This document shows, piece by piece, positions 8,573 to 16,744 of a DNA stretch of 64,000 bases. The stretch's first letter is position 1, and each line of letters opens with the position of its first letter. The position numbers and the translations under genes were made by a program. The stretch is from an uncultured Hungatella sp. (lineage in GTDB: Bacteria; Bacillota; Clostridia; Lachnospirales; Lachnospiraceae): NCBI GenBank assembly GCA_910585435.1, contig CAJUEJ010000016.1, forward strand, positions 16,107 to 80,106, in the 5' to 3' direction. The notes under the pieces are model-generated. The model did not search any database. It was given only the letters and a program-made list of their open reading frames with translations, and was not told the origin of the DNA.

Positions 8573-8736
8573 CTATGAAAGTCCTGGACGGCAGCCATGG
8601 TGAATGCAAGCTCGCTTGCAATGAACCATGGATATCGGCCAGGCAAGCTGGTATGAGCAAGTAGGCCGACAGGCCGGATTGCGAATACCAGCGGCGATTG
8701 CGGGAGGGCGCAGCCCGGAGCAATCGGCTTTCATAG
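8573..8736. other. Multibranched foldable intergenic element with terminal inverted repeats
   Basis: Four perfect stems nest in 164 bases. The outer stem is CTATGAAAG (8573-8581) with CTTTCATAG (8728-8736). Inside it are CCATGGT..ACCATGG (8595-8631, with an inner TGCAAGC/GCTTGCA), GCTGGTAT..ATACCAGC (8647-8692, with inner GCAA/TTGC and GGCC/GGCC) and CGATTGC..GCAATCG (8695-8726, with inner GGGC/GCCC). It could be a structured RNA or a MITE-like DNA element; nothing coding is visible. Confidence 0.7.
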
Positions 8737-8769
8737 GGCGGCTGGTACAACATCAAAGGCTGCATGCAG

Positions 8770-8914
8770 GTTTACTGTGAAGGTATCGAATCCTTGCTGT
8801 AGGTCTGCGCACTTGCTGCGCTGACCGTACGACGCGCCAGAATGCGTTTTTTGCATTCTGTGTGCATCCCCCCTGGAGGGTTCATAGTAACCCCTTTTCA
8901 TTCATAGTGGTGCC
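8770..8914 (+). repeat. Dispersed intergenic repeat, copy A
   Basis: The core from about 8787 matches the sequence at 63213-63338 almost base for base and, more loosely, the reverse complement of 15341-15452. It holds the hairpin GGTCTGCGCA/TGCGCTGACC (one mismatch) and AGAATGC/GCATTCT, and is bounded by TTTACTGTGAA and TTCATAGTAA, which resemble the ends of the neighbouring foldable element. Confidence 0.85.
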
Positions 8915-9003
8915 GGGAAAGCGGAACGGGGGGTAGCTTGTAGTTTTTAAGCCAATTTATTCAGATGTATTCGATTTGCAGGAAAGCAGCCGGCCCATAG
9001 GCA

Positions 9004-9636
9004 TCATGATTGCAGCGGCCAATACAGTGCCACTTTTTCTGCTGCTTCTGTCCCTTTGAGAGAATACTGCTCTTTCAAATCTGCTTCGACAGTTTCTTTT
9101 GAAATCCCATGTTTTTTTCCAAATCTTATGAATTTTTCAAGGGCTTCTTCTTGAGTTTCCTGCCTGATTTCCTGCCTAATTTCCTGCCGAACTTCCTGTC
9201 TGATTTCCTGCCTGATTTCCTGCCTAATTTCCTGCCGAACTTCCTGTCTGATTTCCTGCTGGACTTCCTGCCTGACTTTCTGTCTAATTTCCTGCCTGAT
9301 TTCCTCCAAAGCTTCTTGGCGGACTTCCTCCAGAATCTCCTCCCGAACTTCTCGCCGGGCTTCCTCACGCATTTGTTTCCTGGCAGCCTGAACATCATAT
9401 CCCTTAAAATTTGATAACCATTCTCCCATACGCCGCTCCTTAATCTGCTGTGTATATTCCATAATCTCTTCTGATGGAACATTCAGCTTTGACAATAAAC
9501 CTTCTATCACCTGCGCCATGATTCCTAACAGATACTCCGGGGAATTTTTCGTAACTTCCTTCAGCCATAGTTCGTCTATCTCATTACTGATATTTATGAA
9601 ATCTGCCATATCCTGGAGCTTATCTATCATCAGCAT
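9004..9636 (-). CDS. Rpn-family nuclease/transposase, C-terminal part after a frameshift (coiled-coil repeat tail)
   Basis: These 210 residues continue the Rpn (YhgA-like) protein encoded just upstream on the same strand, but in a shifted frame. From about residue 92 to 160 the protein is an almost pure four-residue repeat of the form E-I/V-R-Q, which should form one long charged helix; the DNA shows matching 12-bp repeats. The C-terminal SKETVEADLKEQY block is common in this family. The first methionine has no convincing ribosome site. Dropping one base from the A8 run at 9653-9660 joins this frame to the N-terminal part, so the two are probably one gene, either broken or expressed by slippage. 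Confidence 0.7.
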   Translation of the reverse strand: MLMIDKLQDMADFINISNEIDELWLKEVTKNSPEYLLGIMAQVIEGLLSKLNVPSEEIMEYTQQIKERRMGEWLSNFKGYDVQAARKQMREEARREVREEILEEVRQEALEEIRQEIRQKVRQEVQQEIRQEVRQEIRQEIRQEIRQEVRQEIRQEIRQETQEEALEKFIRFGKKHGISKETVEADLKEQYSLKGTEAAEKVALYWPLQS

Positions 9637-9646
9637 TATGGAAATC

Positions 9647-10213
9647 TCATCCTTTTTTTTCCATCAGCTGTTTATTGCTGTAGTCCTTCAGCTGCAGCAG
9701 CATGCACTGATAATCCGGAATATATTTTCCAAGAATACTGCTTAATAGTACCCTGTCATGCAGCTTTGTCGGTGCCGTCCAATTCTGGATGCCGTCATAA
9801 AATACAATAGGCAGAATAGGAGGATACCGAAAATTTTTTGTTTTGCTGATGCCCTCCTGGCGTTTTTCCTGTTCTCTTTCGTAATCCTCCCAGATAAAGG
9901 CCATATAACGGAATATCTGCATGACTACATTATAATCTACATTGTTCTTATGTTCAATAAGGGAAATCAAATAAAAGGGTGTGGTTGTCTCTTTATTTTT
10001 AATCTGTACTCTTTTTACAATATCGGAATTTCTTTCTTCCGTAAACATATGGACATACCGTTCCGTGACATCCTCGATATCTTCTGCCTGTACATTCTTC
10101 AGCAGGGGGATATCCACATATCCCCGTAAAAACTGAGCACATAATACTGCATCACCGAAAATAAGCTTTGCTGAGCTGTCTTTCGGCTTTGTGTTGAATA
10201 AATTGGTATCCAT
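9647..10213 (-). CDS. Rpn-family recombination-promoting nuclease / putative transposase, N-terminal catalytic part
   Basis: The start is the ATG at 10213, after GGAAGG; the longer reading to 10279 lacks a ribosome site. The 188 residues carry the PD-(D/E)XK-type core of the Rpn/YhgA family: an early SSAKLIFGDAVLCAQFL segment and SLIEHKNNVD, where the catalytic E-x-K sits, followed by MQIFRYMA and a PPILPIVFYDG block. Rpn proteins are DNases that promote RecA-independent recombination in E. coli. The frame ends in MEKKG at an A8 run; with seven A the reading continues as MEKKDEISII into the downstream C-terminal part. Confidence 0.8.
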   Translation of the reverse strand: MDTNLFNTKPKDSSAKLIFGDAVLCAQFLRGYVDIPLLKNVQAEDIEDVTERYVHMFTEERNSDIVKRVQIKNKETTTPFYLISLIEHKNNVDYNVVMQIFRYMAFIWEDYEREQEKRQEGISKTKNFRYPPILPIVFYDGIQNWTAPTKLHDRVLLSSILGKYIPDYQCMLLQLKDYSNKQLMEKKG

Positions 10214-10491
10214 ATGGTACACCTTCCTTTCTGGCATGGCATACAAAATCGCGATGCACAGCAGACATTTATATCCCATACCGTTCCATATAAAATTTTG
10301 TTGTGGGACGTTTGCTTGAAATCCTGAGAATTTGCAGAACTCCTTGTGAAAATAACAGAATGCGCTGCTCTGAAAATCAGATGTGATACCGGTTCCGGCA
10401 GATTATCTGTTCATATTGTATCAGAAACCTTTCGGTTCTGCAATATAATTTTGATATATTTCATATATTATGTAATTAAACCTAGAAATCA

Positions 10492-10520
10492 TTGACATTC
10501 CGTACAGCACTCATTATAAT
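10492..10520 (+). promoter_or_regulatory. Consensus sigma-A promoter of degV
   Basis: A perfect TTGACA (10492-10497) and a perfect TATAAT (10515-10520) are 17 bases apart. The predicted leader to the degV start is about 155 bases and contains four 9-bp tandem repeats. Confidence 0.88.
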
Positions 10521-10591
10521 CAAATGTAGTAAAGAAAACTATGTACAATGATAGAAATGTGCCCTCAAAGGCTGATGAAAGACAGATAGCT

Positions 10592-10627
10592 GGATATGCT
10601 GGATATGCTGGATATGCCGGATATGCC
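10592..10627 (+). repeat. Four 9-bp tandem repeats in the degV leader
   Basis: Two copies of GGATATGCT are followed by two of GGATATGCC with no spacer. They lie between the promoter and the ribosome site of degV. Confidence 0.9.
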
Positions 10628-10682
10628 GGCAGGTGCAGGGGGAAGGCTCTGAGAGCACATGGAAGAAGTATGGAGGAAAGTC

Positions 10683-11522
10683 ATGAGCTATAAGATTATC
10701 GGCGACAGCTGTCTGGACTTGACGGAGGAGATGAAGAAGGACCCTCATTTCCAGATGATACCTTTAACTCTCCAGGTGGATGATGTACAGATAATAGATG
10801 ATGAGACCTTTGACCAGAAGAAATTTTTGGAGCTGGTGAAAAACAGCCCTAACTGTCCAAAGACTGCGTGCCCCTCTCCGGAGACCTTTAAGCAGGCCTA
10901 CGCCTGCGATGCAGATGACATTTATGTAATTACCCTGTCCGGGAAATTAAGTGGTACTTACAACAGCGCTCTCCTTGGAAAGCAGATGTATGAGGAGGAG
11001 TACGGCCATAAGAATATTGCGGTTATTGATTCCTGGTCCGCATCTTCAGGAGAGCTGCGTCAGGCCCTTTTTATTGAGGAGCTTTGCCAGGCAGGCGTAC
11101 CTTTTGAGGAGGTGGTGAGGCAGGTGGAGGATTTTAAAGCCAACCGGATGCAGACATTTTTTGTGCTGGAAACACTGGATGCCCTGCGCAAGAACGGCCG
11201 CCTTACGGGACTGCAGGCATTTTTTGCCACCACGCTGAATATTAAACCGGTGATGGGGGCAGACCAGGGGACTATCATTAAGCTGGACCAGGCCAGGGGG
11301 ATTAACAAAGCGTTAAGCCGCATGTGCTCTATAGCGGTAAAGTCTGTTCCGGACCCAGAGAACCGGATACCGGTGGTTGCCCACTGCAATAACGGGGAGA
11401 GGGCAAAGCTGGTGAGGGAAGAGCTTCTGAAGCTGGCGCCTTTTAAAAAGGTGGTTATTACGGAGACCGCAGGCGTTGCCACTGTGTATGCTTCTGACGG
11501 AGGCATTGTGTTGGCATTGTAA
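10683..11522 (+). CDS. DegV family fatty-acid-binding protein
   Basis: This 279-residue protein has the two-domain DegV fold: an N-terminal half opening with KIIGDSCLDLTEEM and the TACPSPETF and ITLSGKLSGTYNSA blocks that line the fatty-acid head-group site, and a C-terminal half with TLDALRKNGRL and LNIKPVMG. DegV/FakB proteins hold a fatty acid and hand it to the FakA kinase for phospholipid synthesis; no FakA is in the window. The start at 10683 is preferred over one eight codons upstream because GGAGG sits directly before it. It is expressed from a consensus promoter and closed by its own terminator, so it is monocistronic. Confidence 0.92.
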   Translation: MSYKIIGDSCLDLTEEMKKDPHFQMIPLTLQVDDVQIIDDETFDQKKFLELVKNSPNCPKTACPSPETFKQAYACDADDIYVITLSGKLSGTYNSALLGKQMYEEEYGHKNIAVIDSWSASSGELRQALFIEELCQAGVPFEEVVRQVEDFKANRMQTFFVLETLDALRKNGRLTGLQAFFATTLNIKPVMGADQGTIIKLDQARGINKALSRMCSIAVKSVPDPENRIPVVAHCNNGERAKLVREELLKLAPFKKVVITETAGVATVYASDGGIVLAL

Positions 11523-11539
11523 AAATACAGACTGGATGG

Positions 11540-11564
11540 GAGCTGCCGCAGGCAGCTCTTTTTT
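11540..11564 (+). terminator. Intrinsic terminator of degV
   Basis: GAGCTGCC (11540-11547) pairs with GGCAGCTC (11551-11558) and is followed by six T. Confidence 0.9.
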
Positions 11565-11569
11565 GATTC

Positions 11570-11598
11570 TTGCTGTTTTTTTCTGACAGTGTTATAAT
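11570..11598 (+). promoter_or_regulatory. Sigma-A promoter of the CapA-like gene
   Basis: TTGCTG (11570-11575) and TATAAT (11593-11598) are 17 bases apart, immediately after the degV terminator. Confidence 0.75.
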
Positions 11599-11685
11599 CG
11601 ACCTGCGTATTTAGAAGTCTGAAACCTATCAAATCAGGCACAGAGAGGCTCCGGGTATACATGCCGGAAATAGGAGGAAAACACC

Positions 11686-12993
11686 ATGAGGAGAAGAAGG
11701 GGATTGGTATGGCTGACGGGAATTTTGATGATTGCCGTCTTTTCGCTGTCCTCGCTGGCCGGCTGGATGGTATGGCAGAGACAGGCAGCATCCGGGGAGA
11801 GGGAAGACATCAGGGCCCTTGGACAGAAAACAGAAGGCGGAGAATCCCGGCTGGCAAAAGACAGCTTCCAGGAATCTGAAATTGGGCAGGCAGGAGCAGG
11901 AAACCCGGCGGTGCAGCAGGGGCAGGGGATGTCCGGGATGCCGGGAGAGGATGGCGGCGCAGAAGGAGGGATACAGCCAGGCTCGGAGCTACAGCCAGAT
12001 TCACAACTGCAGCCAGATTCAGGGGTGCAGCCAGATTCACAGCTGCGGCCAAATTCAGAGACGCAGACAGCCTCCCAGCCGCAGCAGGATATCACCCTTC
12101 TGTTTGCCGGGGATGTGTATCTGTCCAATTATGTGTTAAATGCTTATGACCAGGCCGGAGGAATCCAGGGGGTACTGGATGAGGGTATCCGTCAGGAAAT
12201 CCGCCAGGCAGATATATTTATGGTAAATCAGGAATTTCCTTTTACGGACAGGGGGACGGCGGCAGAGGATAAGCAGTTTACATTCCGTCTGCCTCCGGAG
12301 CGTGTTTCCATTCTCCAGGAGATGGAGGCGGATATTGTGACGCTTGCCAACAATCATATTCTGGATTTCGGGCAGGAGGGGCTTCTGGACAGCTGCCAGA
12401 CACTGGATGAAGCAGGGATTCTCTATGTGGGAGGCGGACAGGACTTAAACCGGGCCAGGGAGCTGAAAACCATCCAGGCAGGAGACAAGACCATAGGATT
12501 TTTGGGAACCTGCAGGGTATACATGGATGCCAGCTGGGCGGCAGGCCCTTCCCATCCGGGCGTATTTTCTACCTATGACCCGGCCCAGGCCATAGAGTCT
12601 ATCCGGGAAGCCAGGAAGCAGTGCGATTATCTGGCGGTCTATGTCCACTGGGGAGTAGAAAGAGAGACAGAGCCGAAAGAATATCAGAAAGCCATGGGGC
12701 GTCAGTATATTGATGCAGGGGCTGACCTGGTAGTGGGAAGCCATCCCCATGTGCTTCAGAACATAGAATATTACAATGGAAAGCCAATCGTCTACAGCCT
12801 GGGGAATTTTGTCTTCGGCAGCAGCATTCCCCAGACCGCTCTTTTGAAAATCGTCTTAAAACCTGACTATTGGCTTTCCAGGCAGGAGGAGCAAAGCAGA
12901 ATCAGTACTCCGGACGGCATGGAGAATCATGCAGAGCTTACCCTGATTCCCTGTACATCCTCCAACGGATATACCCGTTTATCGCCTCCATGA
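11686..12993 (+). CDS. CapA/PgsA-family protein with N-terminal membrane anchor
   Basis: This 435-residue protein has one N-terminal membrane segment (about 6-28) followed by a low-complexity extracellular linker (about 33-135) rich in repeats such as QPDSQL. The globular part is a CapA-type metallophosphatase-like domain with LLFAGDVYL, LANNHILDFG, VHWGVE, GSHPHVLQ and YSLGNFVFGS. CapA/PgsA proteins take part in poly-gamma-glutamate or capsule export in Bacillus; many anaerobe homologues stand alone and their substrate is unknown. AGGAGG precedes the ATG and there is a dedicated promoter. No pgsB or pgsC is nearby, so polymer synthesis is not implied. Confidence 0.85.
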   Translation: MRRRRGLVWLTGILMIAVFSLSSLAGWMVWQRQAASGEREDIRALGQKTEGGESRLAKDSFQESEIGQAGAGNPAVQQGQGMSGMPGEDGGAEGGIQPGSELQPDSQLQPDSGVQPDSQLRPNSETQTASQPQQDITLLFAGDVYLSNYVLNAYDQAGGIQGVLDEGIRQEIRQADIFMVNQEFPFTDRGTAAEDKQFTFRLPPERVSILQEMEADIVTLANNHILDFGQEGLLDSCQTLDEAGILYVGGGQDLNRARELKTIQAGDKTIGFLGTCRVYMDASWAAGPSHPGVFSTYDPAQAIESIREARKQCDYLAVYVHWGVERETEPKEYQKAMGRQYIDAGADLVVGSHPHVLQNIEYYNGKPIVYSLGNFVFGSSIPQTALLKIVLKPDYWLSRQEEQSRISTPDGMENHAELTLIPCTSSNGYTRLSPP

Positions 12994-13118
12994 TTGGTGC
13001 GGCTGCAGGCTGTGGCCTTTTCATTGGCCGGAGGCTTTGGCCGTGGCGGCTGCAGCGGCTGCGGCTGTAGCAGCGGCAGCGGCTATGGCGGCAGCGGCGG
13101 AACAGGATTATGAATCTG

Positions 13119-13850
13119 CTAATCGTGCCGCTGCGCTGCATTGTCATAGCACTCGCAGAACCGGGCAGAAAAGGACGGGGGCTCCTCATGGGCATACAGG
13201 TGGGAGATGTCTCCAAAAGAGGACATGCGGAAAATGGCGGTTCCTTTCCTGCGTTCTTCTGTCACGACAGTGGTCACGGAGGAGGGAGCGGCACAGGTTC
13301 CGTGCCACAGCACCATGGGGGAGATGTTCAGCAGATGGCTGATAAGCACACAGCCGGCTCCGAAGTGGCAGAAGAAAACCAGGGTGTCATTGTTGGCTTT
13401 CTCTGCCCGGTAGCCGCGGCCTTCCCGTATGTATCCGTGGTCCTTAAGGACCTGGTCGAAGCTTTCCGTCACCCAGTCATACTCCTTTTTCACCTGGCTT
13501 TCCTTTATCACCGGTGTCTCATACCACTGGTCGTAGTGGTAGAACCGTTCTTCCTTTGTCCAGTCTGCCGGAAGCCAGTCCCAGACGATTTCCTCACGGT
13601 CTTTGGCATCCGGCCTGTGAATCAGGGGATTAAATTCCCTGAGCCACAGACATTCCTCTGCTGTCCTGTGAAGCTTTTTAAGGGTACGGGAGGCAGTATC
13701 TTTTGCCCTTCCCAGAGGAGAAACGTAAATATCCTTTATATCCAGTCTGGCCAGCCTTTCGGAAAGATACTCCACTTCCTTCCAGCCCTTTTCGGTCAGA
13801 GAATCGATGGAATAGTCCGGGTCTCCGTGGCGGATAATTAATAATTTCAT
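13119..13850 (-). CDS. Histidine phosphatase family protein (phosphoglycerate mutase-like)
   Basis: The start at 13850 has AAAGGA upstream; a 17-codon longer reading runs into the promoter region. The 243-residue protein begins with MKLLIIRHGDPDYS, the RHG motif whose His is phosphorylated in this superfamily, has a second Arg region (YVSPLGRAKDTA) and the second catalytic His in FFCHFGAG. Such enzymes dephosphorylate small metabolites or act as mutases; the substrate is not evident. It converges on the CapA-like gene across a GC-rich gap and has its own promoter. Confidence 0.87.
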   Translation of the reverse strand: MKLLIIRHGDPDYSIDSLTEKGWKEVEYLSERLARLDIKDIYVSPLGRAKDTASRTLKKLHRTAEECLWLREFNPLIHRPDAKDREEIVWDWLPADWTKEERFYHYDQWYETPVIKESQVKKEYDWVTESFDQVLKDHGYIREGRGYRAEKANNDTLVFFCHFGAGCVLISHLLNISPMVLWHGTCAAPSSVTTVVTEERRKGTAIFRMSSFGDISHLYAHEEPPSFSARFCECYDNAAQRHD

Positions 13851-13891
13851 AATTCGGTTCCTTTCCTGATAGAATATTTGTGCTTTTTCGG

Positions 13892-13920
13892 ATTGTATCA
13901 TATTCCCTATTCTTGTGCAA
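13892..13920 (-). promoter_or_regulatory. Sigma-A promoter of the histidine phosphatase gene
   Basis: On the minus strand TTGCAC (13915-13920) and TACAAT (13892-13897) are 17 bases apart. Confidence 0.7.
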
Positions 13921-14061
13921 TGGTTTACAAAATTTGTCAGATATTTAAAAGCATAATTCCTGAAAATTTGTGAAATATACGGATTGATTTTATGAAAAAA
14001 CGTGATATCTTATTATCGTTGGTAAATATAAAGAATCAAATTTTAGGAGGAGGACATTCCT

Positions 14062-15324
14062 ATGCAGAATCTTCTTTTGTGCATTTCTATTTCACTTATT
14101 GCAGGACTTCTTATGTCCCGTGTGGCGAAACGTGTAGGGCTTCCTGCCGTTACGGCTTATCTGGTTACAGGCCTGCTTCTGGGGCCGTTTTGCGTGGGGC
14201 GCCTGAAGCTTCCGGGAGTTGGATTTCATTCCATGGAAGAGGTCAGCGCCATGGGGCTGATTTCAGAGATGGCCTTGGGCTTTATCGCATTTACCATTGG
14301 CAATGAGTTCCGCCTGGGACAGCTGCGCAGCATGGGGCGCCAGGCCATCACCGTAGGTATTCTTCAGGCTGTGGTTACCACTATTGTTGTGGATACAGCT
14401 CTGATTCTGCTTCATCTGGTTTTTCCGTCGGCCCTTTCCCTGTCCTCAGCCATTACGCTGGGTGCTATCGCAGCTGCCACGGCTCCTGCCGCCACCCTTA
14501 TGGTGGTGCGCCAGTACCAGGCGGACGGTCCTCTTACCCGTCTGCTTTTGATGGTGGTTGCCATTGACGATGCCGTAGGCCTGATTGTTTTCTCCGCGTC
14601 CTTTGGCGTGGCAGGCGCTTTGGAGCAGGGAGGAATCAGCGCTATTACGGTGATTGTGGAGCCGGTGCTGGAAATCATTTTCTCTCTTGCCTTAGGAGCT
14701 GTGGCCGGATATATTCTGGATTGGAGCGAGCGGTATTTCCATTCCAGGGGAAACAGAATCTCCATGACAGTTGCCTTTGTGCTGCTGACCGTCGGGCTTT
14801 CGATGGTGGAGTTTCAGCTGGGGCCTGTCCACTGCGGATTCTCCCTGCTTTTGGTATGTATGATGACAGGAACCATCTTCTGCAATATCTGTGAGACGTC
14901 AGAGGCTTTAATCCAGCGTCTTGACCGGTGGACCACACCTCTTAGTATCTTGTTCTTCGTGCTTTCTGGGGCAGAGCTGGATTTGCAGATTCTGCGTAAC
15001 CCGGTGGTTTTGATTATCGGTGCTGTGTACATTATTGCCAGGTCAGCCGGGAAGATTTTAGGCTCTTACGGCAGTTGCGCTATGACAGGCTGCGACAAGA
15101 AAATCCAGAAATACCTGGGAATTACCCTTCTGCCTCAGGCAGGTGTGGCCCTGGGAATGGCTATTACCGCAGCATCCCTGTCTGACGGCGCCATGGTCCG
15201 CAGCGTTGTGCTTTTTTCCGTGCTGGTGTATGAATTGGTAGCTCCCACCCTTACCAAGAATGCGTTGTTTGCAGCAGGAGAGCTGCATTCGGAGGAGCTG
15301 AATGCCAGGAAGGCTAAGGCCTGA
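14062..15324 (+). CDS. Cation:proton antiporter, CPA2 (KefB/NapA-like) family
   Basis: This 420-residue polytopic membrane protein has about 12 predicted helices and no C-terminal TrkA-N domain. The motif VAIDDAVGLIVF near residue 170 holds the pair of aspartates that bind the exchanged cation in electrogenic CPA2 antiporters; APAATLMVV precedes it, and the broken-helix region lies in the second half. It should exchange Na+ or K+ for protons at the plasma membrane. AGGAGGAGG sits upstream of the ATG. The gene stands alone and is followed by copy B of the dispersed repeat. Confidence 0.87.
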   Translation: MQNLLLCISISLIAGLLMSRVAKRVGLPAVTAYLVTGLLLGPFCVGRLKLPGVGFHSMEEVSAMGLISEMALGFIAFTIGNEFRLGQLRSMGRQAITVGILQAVVTTIVVDTALILLHLVFPSALSLSSAITLGAIAAATAPAATLMVVRQYQADGPLTRLLLMVVAIDDAVGLIVFSASFGVAGALEQGGISAITVIVEPVLEIIFSLALGAVAGYILDWSERYFHSRGNRISMTVAFVLLTVGLSMVEFQLGPVHCGFSLLLVCMMTGTIFCNICETSEALIQRLDRWTTPLSILFFVLSGAELDLQILRNPVVLIIGAVYIIARSAGKILGSYGSCAMTGCDKKIQKYLGITLLPQAGVALGMAITAASLSDGAMVRSVVLFSVLVYELVAPTLTKNALFAAGELHSEELNARKAKA

Positions 15325-15340
15325 CTGCTTCAGGCTCCGT

Positions 15341-15452
15341 TATGAATGAGGGGCTATGAACCTTCCGGGGGATGCACACAAAATGCTAAAAGCAGGCGCT
15401 TTGGCGCGCCGTACGGTCAGCGCAGCAGGTGCGCTGACCTGCAGTAGGATTT
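15341..15452 (-). repeat. Dispersed intergenic repeat, copy B (inverted, diverged)
   Basis: The reverse complement resembles the repeats at 8770 and 63213: CTGCAGGTCAGCGCACCTGC, then GCTGACCGTACGGCGCGCC, then TGTGTGCATCCCCCGGA. Its hairpin GGTCAGCGCA/TGCGCTGACC is perfect and differs from copy C by a compensatory base-pair change. Confidence 0.75.
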
Positions 15453-15481
15453 TCATACTTTCACATTAAAGGAGTTTTCCC

Positions 15482-16726
15482 ATGACCTCATCCGCAACAA
15501 CCGCAGATATCCGAATTGCCAACCGCAGGAAAGTTCTCCACACGGTATACCGCCATAGAGAGATTTCCAGGCAGGGAATCAGCCAGGCTCTTTCTATGAG
15601 CCTTCCTACTGTAACCCAGAATCTGAAAGAGATTGAGGCCATGGGGCTTGTGGAACGCCGGGGACTGTATGAATCCACCGGAGGCCGCAAGGCCCATATC
15701 TATCGTTTCGCAGCTCAGGCCCGTATTGCCCTGGGGGTAGTGCTTTTGAAGGAGTTTTACCGGATAACGGCAGTGGACCTTTACGGGACTGTTCTGAAAT
15801 CCAGAAGCATTCCCCTTCCGTTTTCCCGGACAGACGCCTATTTTCAGGGGCTGGGGCAGAACATTGAAAGCTTTGCCCGGGAGATAATCCGGGAGACAGA
15901 AAGAAGCGGAAAGAGGGCAGAGGCCGTAACGCAGCTGGAATCCCAAGCAGAGTCCGGAACTCATCCAGAGTCCCAAACAGAAGCCGTCCCAGGCCGGGAT
16001 GGCGATACATGGCGGCACCGGATTCTGGGCGTATCCATTGCCATACAAGGGCTGGTATCCAACGACGGCTCCACGGTCATATACGGTGAGATTTTAGGAT
16101 GTACCGGTCTTGCACTGGAGGAAATACAGAGGGCTGTAGGCTTCCCCTGTACCCTGCTTCACGATACGGAGGCTTCCGCGATTGCGGAGATGTGGTTTCG
16201 GAAAGAGAAAAAAGACGGGGTTTTATTGTCCCTGAACCGGAATTTCGGCGGCGCCCTGATTCTGGGCGGGGAGGTACACCGGGGGCAGGCCCTGAGCAGC
16301 AGTGTCATAGAGCATATGCGCCTTTACCCGGAGGGACGTCCGTGTTACTGTGGAAAAAAAGGGTGCATGGAGGCGTACTGCTCTGCATACGCCCTGCAGA
16401 AGGCCGCCGGGGAACCGCTGGAACAGTTTTTCAGGGCCAAGAGCTCCGGCTGTGAGAAGCGTACCAGAATATGGCATCATTACCTTAAGGACCTTGCCAT
16501 GGGCATCAACAATATCCGTATGCTTCTTGACTGTGAATTTATGATAGGCGGATATCTGCATTCCTTTATGGAGGAGCAGGATTTTCTCCTTTTAGCACAG
16601 TATGTAAAAGAAGAGTGCTCCTTCCCGTCGGCAGATATCCGCCTGGTACACAGCGCCTTTACCGATGATTCAGCAGCGCCTGGCGCCGGAATCTTTCTGG
16701 TAAAAAGTTTCTTAGATTCTTTCTAG
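15482..16726 (+). CDS. ROK-family transcriptional regulator (NagC/XylR type)
   Basis: This 414-residue protein has an N-terminal winged helix-turn-helix (about 8-75; SRQGISQALSMSLPTVTQNL, then GGRKAHIYRF) and a ROK sugar-binding domain. The ROK zinc motif is present as CYCGKKGCME, and LHDTEASAIAEMW marks the ROK core. A Gln/Glu/Ser-rich insert of about 35 residues (about 140-175) interrupts the first ROK lobe and looks like a solvent loop. ROK repressors release DNA on binding a sugar or sugar phosphate. It converges on galactokinase with 18 bases between stops, so control of galactose use is possible but unproven. AAAGGAG precedes the ATG. Confidence 0.88.
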   Translation: MTSSATTADIRIANRRKVLHTVYRHREISRQGISQALSMSLPTVTQNLKEIEAMGLVERRGLYESTGGRKAHIYRFAAQARIALGVVLLKEFYRITAVDLYGTVLKSRSIPLPFSRTDAYFQGLGQNIESFAREIIRETERSGKRAEAVTQLESQAESGTHPESQTEAVPGRDGDTWRHRILGVSIAIQGLVSNDGSTVIYGEILGCTGLALEEIQRAVGFPCTLLHDTEASAIAEMWFRKEKKDGVLLSLNRNFGGALILGGEVHRGQALSSSVIEHMRLYPEGRPCYCGKKGCMEAYCSAYALQKAAGEPLEQFFRAKSSGCEKRTRIWHHYLKDLAMGINNIRMLLDCEFMIGGYLHSFMEEQDFLLLAQYVKEECSFPSADIRLVHSAFTDDSAAPGAGIFLVKSFLDSF

Positions 16727-16744
16727 TACCTTGACCACTGCAGC

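Noticed and set aside
9130..9320. 12-bp repeats resembling a direct-repeat array
   Set aside because: They encode the E-I/V-R-Q helix of the Rpn protein and have no spacers.
13110..13841. Plus-strand ORF of 243 codons
   Set aside because: It is antisense to the histidine phosphatase, whose RHG and HFG motifs make the minus strand the coding one.
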